DNA of 64,000 nt from Rhodanobacter soli (GCF_040548735.1 NZ_JBEPSD010000001.1:248001-312000); one strand, 5' to 3'; numbered from the stretch's first letter, positions 17,593 to 27,827 are shown. The notes: a model not told the origin generated them from the letters alone. Program-made: numbers and translations.

Positions 17593-17659
17593 TAGATTAA
17601 TCGTGTCGGGGGCCGTAACATCTGTTTCATTCTTCAACCACCACGGGAAGCAAGCAAAG

Positions 17660-18223
17660 ATGTCCCTGATCAATACCGAAGTGAAACCGTTCAAGGCCCA
17701 GGCCCTCAAGGCCGGCCAGTTCATCGAAGTCACCGACGCCGACCTGAAGGGCAAGTGGTCCGTCGTGTTCTTCTACCCCGCCGACTTCACCTTCGTCTGC
17801 CCGACGGAGCTGGAGGACCTGGCCGACAATTACGCCGAATTCCAGAAGCTGGGCGTCGAGATCTACTCAGTCTCCACCGATACCCATTTCGCGCACAAGG
17901 CCTGGCACGACACCTCCGATGCGGTGAAGAAGATCAACTACACCATGGTCGGCGATCCGACCCATCAGATCTCGAAGAATTTCGAGGTGCTGATTGAAGA
18001 CGCCGGCATCGCCGATCGCGGCACCTTCGTGATCGATCCGGCGGGCAAGATCCAGATCGTCGAGATCACGGCCGGCGGCATCGGCCGCGATGCCAAGGAA
18101 CTGTTGCGCAAGGTGAAGGCAGCGCAGTACGTCGCCGCCCATCCGGGCGAAGTCTGCCCGGCCAAGTGGAAGGAAGGCGAGAAGACTCTGGCGCCGTCGC
18201 TGGACCTGGTCGGCAAGATCTGA
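17660..18223 (+). CDS. ahpC: alkyl hydroperoxide reductase subunit C (2-Cys peroxiredoxin)
   Basis: A 187-residue cytoplasmic peroxiredoxin that reduces H2O2, organic peroxides and peroxynitrite. The peroxidatic C47 lies in [17 protein letters not shown] and the resolving C166 in [13 protein letters not shown], with the C-terminal YF-less tail typical of AhpC of this group. The start at 17660 gives the normal [16 protein letters not shown]-terminus. It is paired with ahpF 132 bases downstream, its dedicated reductase, and preceded by a possible OxyR site. A 9-bp hairpin between the two genes may set AhpC in excess over AhpF. Confidence 0.97.
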   Translation: MSLINTEVKPFKAQALKAGQFIEVTDADLKGKWSVVFFYPADFTFVCPTELEDLADNYAEFQKLGVEIYSVSTDTHFAHKAWHDTSDAVKKINYTMVGDPTHQISKNFEVLIEDAGIADRGTFVIDPAGKIQIVEITAGGIGRDAKELLRKVKAAQYVAAHPGEVCPAKWKEGEKTLAPSLDLVGKI

Positions 18224-18246
18224 TTCATCCCCGCGCGAAAGCGCCA

Positions 18247-18271
18247 CGGACCCGGAGTTCTTCCGGGTCCG
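18247..18271 (+). terminator. intercistronic hairpin between ahpC and ahpF
   Basis: Perfect 9-bp stem CGGACCCGG/CCGGGTCCG with a 7-base loop and no T-tract. It is more likely a partial terminator or 3'-end stabiliser of ahpC mRNA than a full terminator, allowing differential expression. Confidence 0.55.
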
Positions 18272-18355
18272 CTCTACCGAAATATCGTACAAAGCGACGC
18301 CCGGCTCCGCCCGGGTGCTCGCCACGCACACCCCAAGAAACCCACGGAGTCCGTC

Positions 18356-19951
18356 ATGTTGGATGCCAATCTCAAAACCCAGTTGAAGGCCTATCTGGAA
18401 AAGGTCACGCAGCCGATCGAGATCGTTGCGTCCCTGGATGACAGCGCCAAGTCCGCCGAACTGAACGAGCTGCTGGAGGAGATCGCCTCGCTGTCCGGCC
18501 AGATCACCCTGGTTCGCCGCGACGACGACAAGCGCAAGCCCTCGTTTGCGATCAACCGCGTCGGCACCGACATCGGCGTGCGCTTCGCCGGCATTCCGCT
18601 GGGCCATGAATTCACCTCGCTCGTGCTCGCCCTGCTGCAGGTCGGCGGCCATCCGTCCAAGACCGCGGCGGATGTGATCGAGCAGGTGAAGAATCTCGAC
18701 GGTGACTACCGTTTCGAGACCTATTTCTCGCTGTCCTGCCAGAACTGCCCCGACGTGGTGCAGGCGCTGAACCTGATGAGCGTGCTGAACCCGAAGATCC
18801 GGCACGTCGCCATCGACGGTGCGCTGTACCAGGACGAGGTCGAGGCGCGCCAGGTGATGTCGGTGCCGACCGTCTACCTCAACGGCGAAGTGTTCGACCA
18901 GGGCCGCATGAGCCTGGAGCAGATCCTGGCAAAAATCGACACCGGCGCCAGCGCCCGTGAAGCGGAAAAGATCAAGGCCAGGGACGCGTTCGACGTGCTC
19001 GTGGTCGGCGGCGGCCCGGCCGGCGCAGCCGCCGCCATCTACGCCGCACGCAAAGGGATCCGCACCGGCGTGGCGGCCGAGCGTTTCGGTGGCCAGGTGC
19101 TGGACACCATGGCGATCGAGAACTTCATCTCGGTCTCGGCCACCGACGGTCCGAAGATGGGTGCAGCGCTGGAGCAGCACGTCAAGGAATACGACGTCGA
19201 CATCATGAACCTGCAACGCGCCGAGAAACTGGTGCCGGCCGGCGAGCCGGGCGGGCTGATCGAAATCGAACTGGCCAACGGCGCCACGCTGAAGTCGAAA
19301 ACCGTGATCCTTTCCACCGGCGCCCGTTGGCGGCAGATGGGCGTGCCCGGCGAAGACGAGTATCGCAACAAGGGCGTGGCCTACTGCCCGCACTGCGACG
19401 GCCCGCTGTTCAAGGGCAAGCGCGTGGCGGTGATCGGTGGCGGCAACTCCGGCGCGGAGGCGGCGATCGACCTGGCCGGCATCGTCAGCCACGTCACCCT
19501 GGTCGAGTTCGACGGGAAGCTGCGCGCGGACGAAGTCCTGCAACGCAAGCTGCGCAGCTTGCCCAATGTCGACATCATCGTCAGTGCGCAGAGCACCGAG
19601 GTGCTGGGCGACGGTCAGAAGGTTACCGGCCTGGTCTACAAGGACCGCGTCGACGGCGTGATGCACAGCCTCGAACTGGAAGGCATCTTCGTGCAGATCG
19701 GCCTGCTGCCGAACACCGAGTGGCTGAAGGGCACGCTGGAACTGTCGCCACGCGGCGAGATCGTCATCGACGAGCGCGGCCAGACCTCGCTGCCCGGCGT
19801 GTTCGCCGCTGGCGACGCCACCACGGTGCCGTACAAGCAGATCGTGATCGCGATGGGCGCCGGCTCCACCGCTGCGCTGAGCGCGTTCGACCACCTGATC
19901 CGCAGCCCGGTGGTAGCCACGAAGGCGGAAAAGGAAGCAGTGGCGGCCTGA
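18356..19951 (+). CDS. ahpF: alkyl hydroperoxide reductase subunit F
   Basis: A 531-residue FAD/NADH flavoprotein that reduces AhpC. The N-terminal domain (1-200) is a double thioredoxin fold with redox pair C128/C131 in [11 protein letters not shown]. The C-terminal thioredoxin-reductase-like part has the FAD motif [19 protein letters not shown], the second redox pair C344/C347 in [13 protein letters not shown], the NAD(H) motif [13 protein letters not shown] and the FAD-contacting [15 protein letters not shown]. All four cysteines are intact. GGAG precedes the start. The gene ends at a bidirectional terminator shared with prpE. Confidence 0.97.
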   Translation: MLDANLKTQLKAYLEKVTQPIEIVASLDDSAKSAELNELLEEIASLSGQITLVRRDDDKRKPSFAINRVGTDIGVRFAGIPLGHEFTSLVLALLQVGGHPSKTAADVIEQVKNLDGDYRFETYFSLSCQNCPDVVQALNLMSVLNPKIRHVAIDGALYQDEVEARQVMSVPTVYLNGEVFDQGRMSLEQILAKIDTGASAREAEKIKARDAFDVLVVGGGPAGAAAAIYAARKGIRTGVAAERFGGQVLDTMAIENFISVSATDGPKMGAALEQHVKEYDVDIMNLQRAEKLVPAGEPGGLIEIELANGATLKSKTVILSTGARWRQMGVPGEDEYRNKGVAYCPHCDGPLFKGKRVAVIGGGNSGAEAAIDLAGIVSHVTLVEFDGKLRADEVLQRKLRSLPNVDIIVSAQSTEVLGDGQKVTGLVYKDRVDGVMHSLELEGIFVQIGLLPNTEWLKGTLELSPRGEIVIDERGQTSLPGVFAAGDATTVPYKQIVIAMGAGSTAALSAFDHLIRSPVVATKAEKEAVAA

Positions 19952-19979
19952 TCGCCGGAGATCATCCGGGCAGAAAAAC

Positions 19980-20007
19980 AAACGGGACGGCTTCGGCCGC
20001 CCCGTTT
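19980..20007. terminator. bidirectional terminator between ahpF and prpE
   Basis: 12-bp stem AAACGGGACGGC/GCCGCCCCGTTT with one A/C mismatch and a TTCG tetraloop, located between the two convergent genes. Confidence 0.8.
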
Positions 20008-20022
20008 GCCTGATGGTTCCCT

Positions 20023-21918
20023 TCAGCTGCCCTGGTCGGGCCCGCGCTCCAGCGCACGGCGGATATCGTCCAGCGCCCCCGGATCATCCAGCGTGGACAG
20101 ATCCCCCGGATCGCGGTGCTCCGCCAGCGCCTGCAGCGAGCGGCGCAGCAGCTTGCCGGAGCGGGTCTTCGGCAAGGTGTTCACCACGTAGATGCGTGCC
20201 GGCTTCGCCACCCCGCCGAGTTGATCGACCACGCGCTGCTGCATCGCCCGCGCCACGTCGCCGGCGCCGTCACCCGCATCCTGCTTCAGCGTGGCGAACA
20301 CGATCGGCACTTGCCCCTTCAGCTCGTCCTTCACGCCGATCACCGCCGCCTCGGCCACCGCCGGGTGGCTGGCCACCGACTCCTCGATCTCGCGCGTGCC
20401 CAGGCGATGACCGGACACGTTGATCACGTCGTCGGTGCGGCCAAGCACGAACGTGTAGCCGTCGCCGTCGCGAACCGCCCAGTCCAGCGAGCTGTACAGC
20501 AGCTCCTTGAAGTGGCTGAAGTAGCTGTGCACGTAGCGGTCGTCGTCGCGCCACACGGTCGTCAGGCAACCCGGCGGCAGCGGCGGCTGGAATACCAGCA
20601 CGCCCTTGGTCCCCGCCGCGACTTCCTTGCCGGTGTTCTCGTCGATCACCTTCATCCGGTAGCCCGGCGCCGGCAGGCCGGGCGAGCCGAACTTCACCGT
20701 CTTCAATTCCAGCCCCGGCATCAGGGTGATCGCCGGCCAGCCGGTCTCGGTCTGCCAGTAGTTGTCGATCGCCGGCACGCCGAGCGCATCGGTGATCCAC
20801 TGCGCGGTCGGCTCGTCCAGCGGCTCGCCGGCGAGGAACAGCCATTTCAGCTTCGACAGGTCGTACTTCTTCAGCCAGCTCTCGTCCTGCTTCTTCAGCA
20901 CGCGGATCGCCGTGGGCGAGGAAAACATCGTGCGCACGCCGTACTGCTCGCACAGCTGCCACCAGATGCCCGCATCCGGCCGCGTCGGCAGCCCTTCGTA
21001 CAGCAAGGAGGTGGCGCCGCCGATCAGCGGGCCGTAGACATTGTAGGAATGCCCCACCGCCCAGCCCACGTCCGAGGTGGCGAACATCACCTGCCCCGGC
21101 GCGATGTCGAACACATAACGGATCGACAGCGCCATCGCCACCGCATAACCGCCCACGTCGCGCTGCACGCCCTTCGGCTTGCCGGTGGTGCCGGAGGTGT
21201 ACAGCAAATAGCTTGGCTCATTCGACTCCAGCCAGGCCACCGGCACCTCGGCGCCCTCGTGCTGCATGCGCAATTCGGCGTAGTCGAGGTCGCGCCCGGC
21301 CCGGCAGGTCATCTGCGGATCGAGTTTGCGATCGACGATCAGCACGTGCGGCGGCGGCGCCGAGGCCTCGTCCAGCGCCGCGTCGACCAGCGGCTTGTAC
21401 GGGATCACCTTGCCGACGCGCATGCCGGCATCGGCGGCGATCAGCAGCTTCGGCTGCGCGTCGTCGATGCGCAGCGCCAGGTTGTGCGCGGCGAAACCGC
21501 CGAACACCACCGAATGGATCGCGCCGATGCGCGCGCAAGCCAGCATGGCGAACACCGCCTCGGCGATGTTCGGCAGGTAGATCACCACGCGATCGCCCTT
21601 GCCTACACCCAGCGACTGCAACACGGCGGCGAACGCGTTCACCTCGCGGTGCAGCTGACGGTAGGTGAACTCGCGGGTGACGCCGGTCTCGCTGGAAACC
21701 GCCACCAGCGCCAGCTGTTCGGCGCGCTCGGCCAGATGGCGGTCGACCGCGTTGTAGCAGAGGTTGGTGGTGCCGCCGACGAACCAGCGCCGGAACGGCG
21801 GATTCGACTGGTCGAGAATCTGCCGCGGCGGCTTATGCCAGTGGATCAGCCGCGCCTGCTCGGCCCAGAACTGCTCCGGCTCGTCGATCGACTGCCGGTA
21901 GAACTCCTCGTACTGCAT
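20023..21918 (-). CDS. prpE: propionyl-CoA synthetase
   Basis: A 631-residue acyl-CoA synthetase of the Acs/PrpE group that activates propionate with ATP and CoA, producing the substrate of PrpC. The ATP-binding motif is YTSGTTGKPKGVQRDVGG, the A5/A7 regions include NYWQTETGWP and DDVINVSGHRLGT, and the adenylation-controlling lysine lies in the C-terminal TRSGKLLRRSLQ. PrpE-like features are GGFAAHNLALRIDDAQPKLL and the N-terminus YEEFYRQSIDEPEQFWAEQA; AcsA remains a possible side activity. The start at 21918 is chosen with GGAG upstream. It is monocistronic and not joined to prpB/prpC/prpD. Confidence 0.88.
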   Translation of the reverse strand: MQYEEFYRQSIDEPEQFWAEQARLIHWHKPPRQILDQSNPPFRRWFVGGTTNLCYNAVDRHLAERAEQLALVAVSSETGVTREFTYRQLHREVNAFAAVLQSLGVGKGDRVVIYLPNIAEAVFAMLACARIGAIHSVVFGGFAAHNLALRIDDAQPKLLIAADAGMRVGKVIPYKPLVDAALDEASAPPPHVLIVDRKLDPQMTCRAGRDLDYAELRMQHEGAEVPVAWLESNEPSYLLYTSGTTGKPKGVQRDVGGYAVAMALSIRYVFDIAPGQVMFATSDVGWAVGHSYNVYGPLIGGATSLLYEGLPTRPDAGIWWQLCEQYGVRTMFSSPTAIRVLKKQDESWLKKYDLSKLKWLFLAGEPLDEPTAQWITDALGVPAIDNYWQTETGWPAITLMPGLELKTVKFGSPGLPAPGYRMKVIDENTGKEVAAGTKGVLVFQPPLPPGCLTTVWRDDDRYVHSYFSHFKELLYSSLDWAVRDGDGYTFVLGRTDDVINVSGHRLGTREIEESVASHPAVAEAAVIGVKDELKGQVPIVFATLKQDAGDGAGDVARAMQQRVVDQLGGVAKPARIYVVNTLPKTRSGKLLRRSLQALAEHRDPGDLSTLDDPGALDDIRRALERGPDQGS

Positions 21919-22007
21919 ACGCGCTCCATCAGGCTTGTGGGGGCAACCCAAGCCTAGACCAGACACGGTGCGGCACGGCACTCGACTTTCGGCGTATGTG
22001 CGAATGA

Positions 22008-22034
22008 AAACAGGCCGGCAAGGCCGGCCTGTTT
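22008..22034. terminator. terminator downstream of mdh
   Basis: Perfect 12-bp stem AAACAGGCCGGC/GCCGGCCTGTTT with a 3-base spacer, flanked by A and T tracts. It lies 3' of mdh on the minus strand. Confidence 0.85.
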
Positions 22035-22096
22035 CGAGTCGCTGGATCCCTTATCAACGACATCCCCGTACTGCACGGGATGACGCCTTCCTGGCG

Positions 22097-23080
22097 TTAC
22101 TTCGCGAACAGGTGCTCGACGCCGGCGCGCTCTTCGCGCAGCTCCTTGTCGGTGGCGTCCATGCGGGCGCGCGAGAAGTCGTTGATCGCCAGGCCCTGCA
22201 CGATCTCGTACTTGCCGTTCTTCACGGTCACCGGGTAGCCGTAGATCACGCCCGGGGCGATGCCGTAGGAACCGTCGGATGGGATGCCCATCGAGACCCA
22301 GTCGCCCTCGGTGGTGCCCTGTGCCCAGTAGCGCATGTGGTCGATGGCGGCAGAAGCAGCCGAAGCCGCCGACGAGGCACCGCGCGCCTTGATGATCGCC
22401 GCGCCGCGCTGCTGCACGGTCGGGATGAAGTCGTTCTCGTACCAGGCCTGGTCGATCAGCGACATCGCCGCCTTGCCGTTGACGGTGGCATGGTGGATGT
22501 CCGGGTACTGGGTCGAGCTGTGGTTGCCCCAGATCGTCATCTTCTTGATGTCGGTGGTGTGGCTGCCGGTCTTCTCGGCCAGCTGCGACAACGCGCGGTT
22601 GTGGTCGAGGCGAACCATCGCGGTGAAGCACTTCGGATCCAGGTCCGGCGCGTTCTGCTGGGCGATCAGCGCATTGGTGTTGGCCGGGTTGCCGACCACC
22701 AGCACCTTCACGTCACGCTTGGCATGCGCGTTCAGGGCCTTGCCCTGCGGGCCGAAGATTGCGCCGTTCGCCTCCAGCAGGTCCTTGCGCTCCATGCCCG
22801 GGCCGCGCGGGCGGGCGCCGACCAGCAGCGCGTAGTCGACGTCCTTGAACGCGACGTTCGCGTCGTCGGTGGCGACCACGCCGGCCAGGGTCGGAAACGC
22901 GCAGTCGTTCAGCTCCATCACCACACCCTGCAGCGACGGCAGCGCCGGGGTGATTTCCAGCAGGTGCAGGATCACCGGCTGATCCGGACCCAGCATGTCG
23001 CCGGCGGCGATGCGGAACAGCAAGGCATAACCGATCTGGCCGGCGGCGCCGGTGACGGCAACTCGAACGGGGGCTTTCAT
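22097..23080 (-). CDS. mdh: malate dehydrogenase
   Basis: A 327-residue NAD-dependent malate dehydrogenase of the cytosolic-type (group 2) MDH found in many proteobacteria. It has the Rossmann motif [18 protein letters not shown], substrate-binding arginines in [44 protein letters not shown] and the catalytic histidine in [15 protein letters not shown]. It interconverts malate and oxaloacetate in the TCA cycle, supplying oxaloacetate for the methylcitrate cycle too. AAGGAG lies 11 bases before the start. Confidence 0.96.
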   Translation of the reverse strand: MKAPVRVAVTGAAGQIGYALLFRIAAGDMLGPDQPVILHLLEITPALPSLQGVVMELNDCAFPTLAGVVATDDANVAFKDVDYALLVGARPRGPGMERKDLLEANGAIFGPQGKALNAHAKRDVKVLVVGNPANTNALIAQQNAPDLDPKCFTAMVRLDHNRALSQLAEKTGSHTTDIKKMTIWGNHSSTQYPDIHHATVNGKAAMSLIDQAWYENDFIPTVQQRGAAIIKARGASSAASAASAAIDHMRYWAQGTTEGDWVSMGIPSDGSYGIAPGVIYGYPVTVKNGKYEIVQGLAINDFSRARMDATDKELREERAGVEHLFAK

Positions 23081-23146
23081 GGACGATGACTCCTTCTTGG
23101 GTATTTCATTTATGCGGAGCGCACGGGACGCCCCGCAGGGAATTGG

Positions 23147-24346
23147 TCAGTTCAGTTCGGCGAAGAATTCGGCGATGCGCGCCAGGCCCGGTTGCAGTTG
23201 TGCAGTCGGGCAGGTGTAGGAAATGCGCATCGCGCGCGGCTCGCCGAACGCGGAACCAGGCACGCAAGCCACGCCCTTGGCTTCCAGCAACGCAGCGCAG
23301 AACTCCACGTCGTTGTTGATCTTCGTGCCGTGGTGGCTCTTGCCGAACGCCACGGAAATGTCGGGGAACGCATAGAACGCACCCTGCGGCCGCGGACAGG
23401 CCACGCCGGGAATCGCACCGAGCGCGGCAACCACGATGTCGCGCTTGCCGGCGAACTCCGCGCACCTGGCGCGCGGGACCTCCTGCGGGCCGCTGAACGC
23501 CGCCACCGCCGCCGCGGTGATCACTTCCGGCAAGCTGGTGATGTGGTTGGAGTTGAGCGTGGTCACCGCCTTGGCCACCACCTCGGGGCCGGCGATCAGG
23601 CCCACGCGCCAGCCCGGCATGCCGTAGGTCTTGGACACCGAGTCGACGAAGATCACCCGATCGCGCAACTCGGGCCTGGCGAACACGAAGTTGTGGTAGC
23701 CGATGCCGTCGAACACCATCGAGTTGTAGATGTCGTCGGTGATCACCCAGGTATCCGGGTGCTTCACCAGCACGTCGGCCAGCGCGGCGATCTCCCCGGC
23801 GGTGTAGACCATGCCGGTGGGATTGGACGGGTTGTTGAACAGAAACACCCTCGGCTTGCGCGCCAGCGCCGCGTCGAGCTGGGTCGGGGTCAGTTTGTAG
23901 TTCTGCTCCGGCCCGCAATGCATCACGTTGACCTTCGCGCCCACGATATCGGCGATGTCGCGGTAGGTGGTCCAGTACGGCGCGGCGAAACAGATCTCAT
24001 CGCCCTCGTCCAGCAGTGCTTCGGCCAGGTTGTACAGCACGTGCTTGGCGCCGATGCCGATCGACAGGTTCGTCCGCGTATAGCCGGAGAAGCCCAGCGC
24101 CTCGATGTGTTTGAGGAACGCATCCAGCAACACTTCGGCGCCGCGGTTGCTGCCGTACTGGCCGGAGTCGTGCGACAGCGACTCGCGCGCGGCGGCATAC
24201 ACATGCTCGCCGGGCAGGAAGTTCGGTACACCGATGGAGAAGCTGATGATGTCGCGGCCGGCAGCCTTGAGCTGCTTCGCCTTCTCGGCAATCACCATGA
24301 TCGCGCTGGGTTTGGCGCGGCCGACACGCTGGGCGAGCTGGGGCAT
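23147..24346 (-). CDS. class I/II PLP aminotransferase (aspartate aminotransferase-like)
   Basis: A 399-residue fold-type I aminotransferase. It has DIISFSIGVPNFLPGEHV near the N-terminus, the NNPSNPTGMVY motif, the ITDDIYNSMVFDG segment and the Schiff-base lysine K239 in VDSVSKTYGMPGWRVGLIAG, plus the substrate-carboxylate-binding arginine in RAMRISYTCP. The segment resembles the 1-gamma aspartate aminotransferases (AspC/AatA of thermophile and Rhizobium type), so aspartate/2-oxoglutarate is the likely pair, but preference cannot be proved by eye. The start at 24346 (MPQLAQRVGRAKPS) is preferred to one 15 codons upstream. It lies upstream of mdh on the same strand, a sensible partner since both use oxaloacetate. 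Confidence 0.85.
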   Translation of the reverse strand: MPQLAQRVGRAKPSAIMVIAEKAKQLKAAGRDIISFSIGVPNFLPGEHVYAAARESLSHDSGQYGSNRGAEVLLDAFLKHIEALGFSGYTRTNLSIGIGAKHVLYNLAEALLDEGDEICFAAPYWTTYRDIADIVGAKVNVMHCGPEQNYKLTPTQLDAALARKPRVFLFNNPSNPTGMVYTAGEIAALADVLVKHPDTWVITDDIYNSMVFDGIGYHNFVFARPELRDRVIFVDSVSKTYGMPGWRVGLIAGPEVVAKAVTTLNSNHITSLPEVITAAAVAAFSGPQEVPRARCAEFAGKRDIVVAALGAIPGVACPRPQGAFYAFPDISVAFGKSHHGTKINNDVEFCAALLEAKGVACVPGSAFGEPRAMRISYTCPTAQLQPGLARIAEFFAELN

Positions 24347-24505
24347 GGGTATCTCACGCAGGGGAGGAAGCAAAGGCGTCCATTTTATCACGCCGCCCGG
24401 ACCCGGCGCTGGCTGCCGGCTCTACACGCCACAGCGACGCGATCCGGGCATGATGGGCGCGCCCGCGACGGGTACCGTGAGACCTCACCAGCGAAGGAGA
24501 TCCGC

Positions 24506-24760
24506 ATGCACTGGCTTTGGGTATTCGTGATCGGACTGGTCGTCGGCCTGGTGGCCAAGCTGCTGATGCCGGGCAAGGACCCGGGCGGCTTCATCATCAC
24601 CGCCATCATCGGCATCGCCGGTTCGCTGCTGGCCACCTGGGTCGGCCAGAACGTGTTCGGCTGGTACCAGGAAGGGCAGTCCGCCGGTTTCATCGCCTCG
24701 GTGATCGGCGCGATCGTGTTGCTGCTGCTGTATCACCTGGTCAAGCGCAAGTCGGCCTGA
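24506..24760 (+). CDS. GlsB/YeaQ/YmgE-family stress membrane protein
   Basis: An 84-residue inner-membrane protein with three hydrophobic helices and the family pattern of glycine-rich turns (GLVVGLVAKLLMPGKDPGGF, IIGIAGSLLATWVGQ, SVIGAIVLLLLYHLVKRK). Transglycosylase-associated/GlsB family members are induced by envelope and general stress; biochemical function is unknown. GAAGGAGA provides a strong ribosome site. It is followed by a 13-bp hairpin. Confidence 0.9.
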   Translation: MHWLWVFVIGLVVGLVAKLLMPGKDPGGFIITAIIGIAGSLLATWVGQNVFGWYQEGQSAGFIASVIGAIVLLLLYHLVKRKSA

Positions 24761-24765
24761 CCGCC

Positions 24766-24794
24766 GTCCCGGTGGAGCCCTGCTCCACCGGGAC
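24766..24794. terminator. hairpin between convergent glsB-like and yidB-like genes
   Basis: Perfect 13-bp stem GTCCCGGTGGAGC/GCTCCACCGGGAC with a CCT loop. There is no T-tract, so it may act as a weak bidirectional terminator or 3' stabiliser. Confidence 0.6.
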
Positions 24795-24799
24795 GATCT

Positions 24800-25228
24800 T
24801 CAGCCGAGCAGCTTGCCGGCCAGCCCTTCGAGCATGCCCAGGTCGAAGCCGCTGGCCTGCCCCTGCGCCTGTCCCGGCACCTGGCCGTCCGGCGTCATGT
24901 GGTCGACCGCATGCGGCAGCACCTGCGACAACCCGCCCAGCAGGACATTCGGGTCCACACCCAGCTTGCCTGCAGCCTCCTGCAGCAGGGAACCCATGCC
25001 GCCGTTCTGCAGCGCCTGGCCCAACTGGTCGCCCGACACCGGCTGGTTCGCACCCGTGCCGACCCACGACTGCACGGCACCGCCCAGCCCATGCTGCTGC
25101 AGCATGCTGACCAGGCCCTGCACACCGCCCGCCTTCTCGATCAGCTGCCCCGCGACGGCAATCAGCGAACCGGTACCCGCCTGCTGTCCCTGCCCTTGGC
25201 CACCGAGCAGATCGTTGAGAAATGACAT
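24800..25228 (-). CDS. YidB-like DUF937 protein
   Basis: A 142-residue soluble protein with the YidB arrangement: MSFLNDLLGGQGQGQQ start, a GLVSMLQQHGLGGAVQSWVG segment, NQPVSGDQLGQALQNGGM and a LGVDPNVLLGGLSQVLPHAV, VDHMTPDGQVP core. A Gln/Gly-rich tail follows. The role is unknown; YidB homologues are widespread, and no enzyme residues are evident. Confidence 0.85.
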   Translation of the reverse strand: MSFLNDLLGGQGQGQQAGTGSLIAVAGQLIEKAGGVQGLVSMLQQHGLGGAVQSWVGTGANQPVSGDQLGQALQNGGMGSLLQEAAGKLGVDPNVLLGGLSQVLPHAVDHMTPDGQVPGQAQGQASGFDLGMLEGLAGKLLG

Positions 25229-25336
25229 GATCGTTCTCCCTGGATGGTGATGAATCAAGCGCGTAGCCAGCCGATCATAAGTCGCCACGGAATCCGCCAT
25301 GGCAACATTTCGTGAAGGCCGCACCGGGGAAAGACC

Positions 25337-25369
25337 ACAAAAAAACCGCCGGCTGCTGGCCGGCGGTTT
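25337..25369 (-). terminator. rho-independent terminator of cyclophilin gene
   Basis: 11-bp stem AAACCGCCGGC/GCCGGCGGTTT with a TGCTG loop at 25343-25369; on the minus strand it is followed by a seven-T run. Confidence 0.9.
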
Positions 25370-25392
25370 CCAGTGACACGATGGCGCCCGGC

Positions 25393-25902
25393 TCAGCCGC
25401 GCTGGTCGAGCACCGCATTCCATTCCGCCACACGGTCGGCCTGCGCCGCCAGCAGCGCATCGACGTCGCCGTCCACGGTGACCTTCTCGATCGTGTCGCC
25501 CTGCTGGATCGCGTTGACCACGTCCATGTCGGCCGCATCGACCACTTCGCCGAACACGCTGTGCTTGCCGTCCAGCCACGGCGTCGCGCCGTGGGTGATG
25601 AAGAACTGGCTGCCATTCGTGCGCGGACCCGCATTCGCCATCGACAGCACACCGGGCTTGTCGTGGCGCAGCGACGGGTTGAACTCGTCCTCGAATTTGT
25701 AGCCCGGGCCGCCGCGACCGCTGCCCTCGGGGCAACCGCCCTGGATCATGAAGTCGGCGATCACGCGATGGAACGACAGCCCATCGTAGTAGCCGCGCCG
25801 AGCCAGGTTGACGAAGCTGGCGACCGTGACCGGCGCCTTGTCTTCATGCAGACGCAGGTGGATCGGGCCGCGGTTGGTGGTGAAGGTGACGTTGATGGTC
25901 AT
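25393..25902 (-). CDS. cyclophilin-type peptidyl-prolyl cis-trans isomerase
   Basis: A 169-residue cytoplasmic cyclophilin without signal peptide. Active-site motifs are present: [20 protein letters not shown], the [14 protein letters not shown] segment and [12 protein letters not shown]. It catalyses prolyl isomerisation during folding. The length and lack of a leader match PpiB rather than periplasmic PpiA. The start at 25902 gives [12 protein letters not shown] with AAGGA upstream; the in-frame extension upstream has no family similarity. Confidence 0.93.
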   Translation of the reverse strand: MTINVTFTTNRGPIHLRLHEDKAPVTVASFVNLARRGYYDGLSFHRVIADFMIQGGCPEGSGRGGPGYKFEDEFNPSLRHDKPGVLSMANAGPRTNGSQFFITHGATPWLDGKHSVFGEVVDAADMDVVNAIQQGDTIEKVTVDGDVDALLAAQADRVAEWNAVLDQRG

Positions 25903-25979
25903 CGCAAATCCTTGGGTTTGAAAGCTGCTTCGCGCCGGGGCGCCGGCACGAGGATGGTCAAGGATAACCCAGCACCATG

Positions 25980-27827
25980 CTACAGACCCAGCGCTGCGCG
26001 CTGCAGCGGGCCAGCGCCACGCGGCTGCGCGGCCGGCACCGGTGCGTCGAGCGGCCATGCCGCGCCTTCGTACAGGTACGCCCACAACCGGTCCAGCGCC
26101 GCATAGCCATACGGCAGCAGCGGCACGTGGTGCTCGCCGAAGCCGGGCAAGGCCAGGAAGGCGTCGAAGTGCTGCGCGTGCGGCACCTTCCAGTAGATCG
26201 GCCGGCGCCCTTCATCACGCAGCCACGCCACGTACGGCTCGGAGCTGAACGCGGTGGGCAACAGGCCGTCGCCGGCGCCATGCAACACCCACAACGGCAG
26301 GTCCCTGCGCGGCAAGCGCGCCGCGGTGGCGGCCACCGAAGCGTGCAAGGCTTGCGATTCGTGGTCGTCGCCGGTCCACAGTGCGCGCAGGCATTCGCTG
26401 CCGATCAGAGTGGGATCGGACGAGACATTCACGCCGCCGAACAGGCCGATGCCATTGCCGGGTGGAATGCCCGAACCATCCGCCCACCAGGTCGCCCGTG
26501 TGACTGGATCGGCCAGGCCCGGCAACCCGCCCACGCCGATCGCCGCGTAGTGAAAGCCGCACGGCATGTCGGTGGCGCCGCGACGCAGGTAGGCCGAGGC
26601 GTAACCCGCGGCGATCACCCGCCACAGGTCGAACGCGGTTGTGCTGGCGGCCGTGCTCATCGCCTCATCGGTCCAGCCCCGCGCGTGCAGGTATTGCCGC
26701 GCCTGCTCCGCCTGCGCGGCCGTGGTATTGCCGCCGAGCTTGCCCTGTGCGCGCAGGCTGGCACAGCGGATCGGCCATGTCGGCAGCGGCACGCCGCGCG
26801 GCCCCCGCGCCAGCGGAGCCGCAGCGAAATAGTCGGCGCTCAGCGCACATGGCAACCAGATCGCCGCCTCGGTGGCGTAGTCATACAGCGCGCGACCGCG
26901 ATCCTGCACGTGCACGTTCGGTTCCAGCGCCACCACGCCGGCGAAGAAGTGTTCCTGATCCCGTCCCGCCGCCTGCAGCACGGCACCGCCGCCATTGGAG
27001 ATGCCGACAGCGATGATCTTCGTGTTCTGCGGCGTGAACGGCGCCTCGGCGGGGAACGCGCGGTCGAGCATGGCCAGCCCGAACTGCGCCGCCTGGATCA
27101 CGTGCTGGCCCCAGTCGGCCTCCGGGTTGTCGCCCGAATGCAGGTGCTTGATCGCGAGACCCCCGGTGGGTGGCGCCGGCGATGGCTGGAATTCCAGCTC
27201 CGCTTCGCCGCGTTTCGCGCGGCGACCGTCCAGCGCCACGCCGCTGTCGTCGGCGTAGTCGAAATAACCGGCACCGGTGCCCTTGTCGGTGTACGCCACC
27301 GCGCAGCCGTGTGGCAGGCCCCACGCGCCGGCCAGCGAGATCGCGCCATAGATGCCGCGCGAGCCGGACGAGGCCGTCACCACCAGGCAACGCTTCTGCC
27401 TGTCGAAGTTGTCCGGCAGTTGCAACAGCACGCGATGCGGCGAACGCGCACCGGGAATGCGCGCGAATGCCTGGTATTCGCGGCCCGGTACATCCGGCAC
27501 GCCGCCGTACACCGTGCCGTAGCCGCCGAGCGGGCCGAGGTCGGCGATACCTTTCCAACTGGTCTGGATCGCGCGCCGGCGCAGTTCCTGCGCACCGGGA
27601 TCCAGCGGGTTAGCGAACGGCGATGGCAAACCGGCCAGGCCCGCCAGGCCCAAACCTGCGCTCAGCAGATCATCGTGACCACGATGCTCGGTCACCTGCA
27701 CGTCGCCGTAATCGACCTCACGCATGGCAGAGTCCTTCCTCGTCATGTTGCCGGCACAGGCCGACAGCATGACGGATGCCAGCGCGGACAAGAACAGCAG
27801 CATCGAATGGCAGGCGGATTTCTTCAT
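25980..27827 (-). CDS. D-3-hydroxybutyrate oligomer hydrolase (3HBOH family), lipoprotein-like
   Basis: A 615-residue exported hydrolase. The N-terminus is a lipoprotein-type signal ([16 protein letters not shown], lipobox LSAC), so it is probably membrane-anchored or periplasmic. The nucleophile S277 lies in [15 protein letters not shown], and conserved blocks such as [31 protein letters not shown] and a late [18 protein letters not shown] with the probable catalytic His match the 3-hydroxybutyrate oligomer hydrolase family. It would hydrolyse short 3HB oligomers left by PHB depolymerase to monomers. The neighbouring CrbS/CrbR-like pair, PHB depolymerase and GntP permease support this role. 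Length is about normal for the family (600-700). Confidence 0.82.
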   Translation of the reverse strand: MKKSACHSMLLFLSALASVMLSACAGNMTRKDSAMREVDYGDVQVTEHRGHDDLLSAGLGLAGLAGLPSPFANPLDPGAQELRRRAIQTSWKGIADLGPLGGYGTVYGGVPDVPGREYQAFARIPGARSPHRVLLQLPDNFDRQKRCLVVTASSGSRGIYGAISLAGAWGLPHGCAVAYTDKGTGAGYFDYADDSGVALDGRRAKRGEAELEFQPSPAPPTGGLAIKHLHSGDNPEADWGQHVIQAAQFGLAMLDRAFPAEAPFTPQNTKIIAVGISNGGGAVLQAAGRDQEHFFAGVVALEPNVHVQDRGRALYDYATEAAIWLPCALSADYFAAAPLARGPRGVPLPTWPIRCASLRAQGKLGGNTTAAQAEQARQYLHARGWTDEAMSTAASTTAFDLWRVIAAGYASAYLRRGATDMPCGFHYAAIGVGGLPGLADPVTRATWWADGSGIPPGNGIGLFGGVNVSSDPTLIGSECLRALWTGDDHESQALHASVAATAARLPRRDLPLWVLHGAGDGLLPTAFSSEPYVAWLRDEGRRPIYWKVPHAQHFDAFLALPGFGEHHVPLLPYGYAALDRLWAYLYEGAAWPLDAPVPAAQPRGAGPLQRAALGL

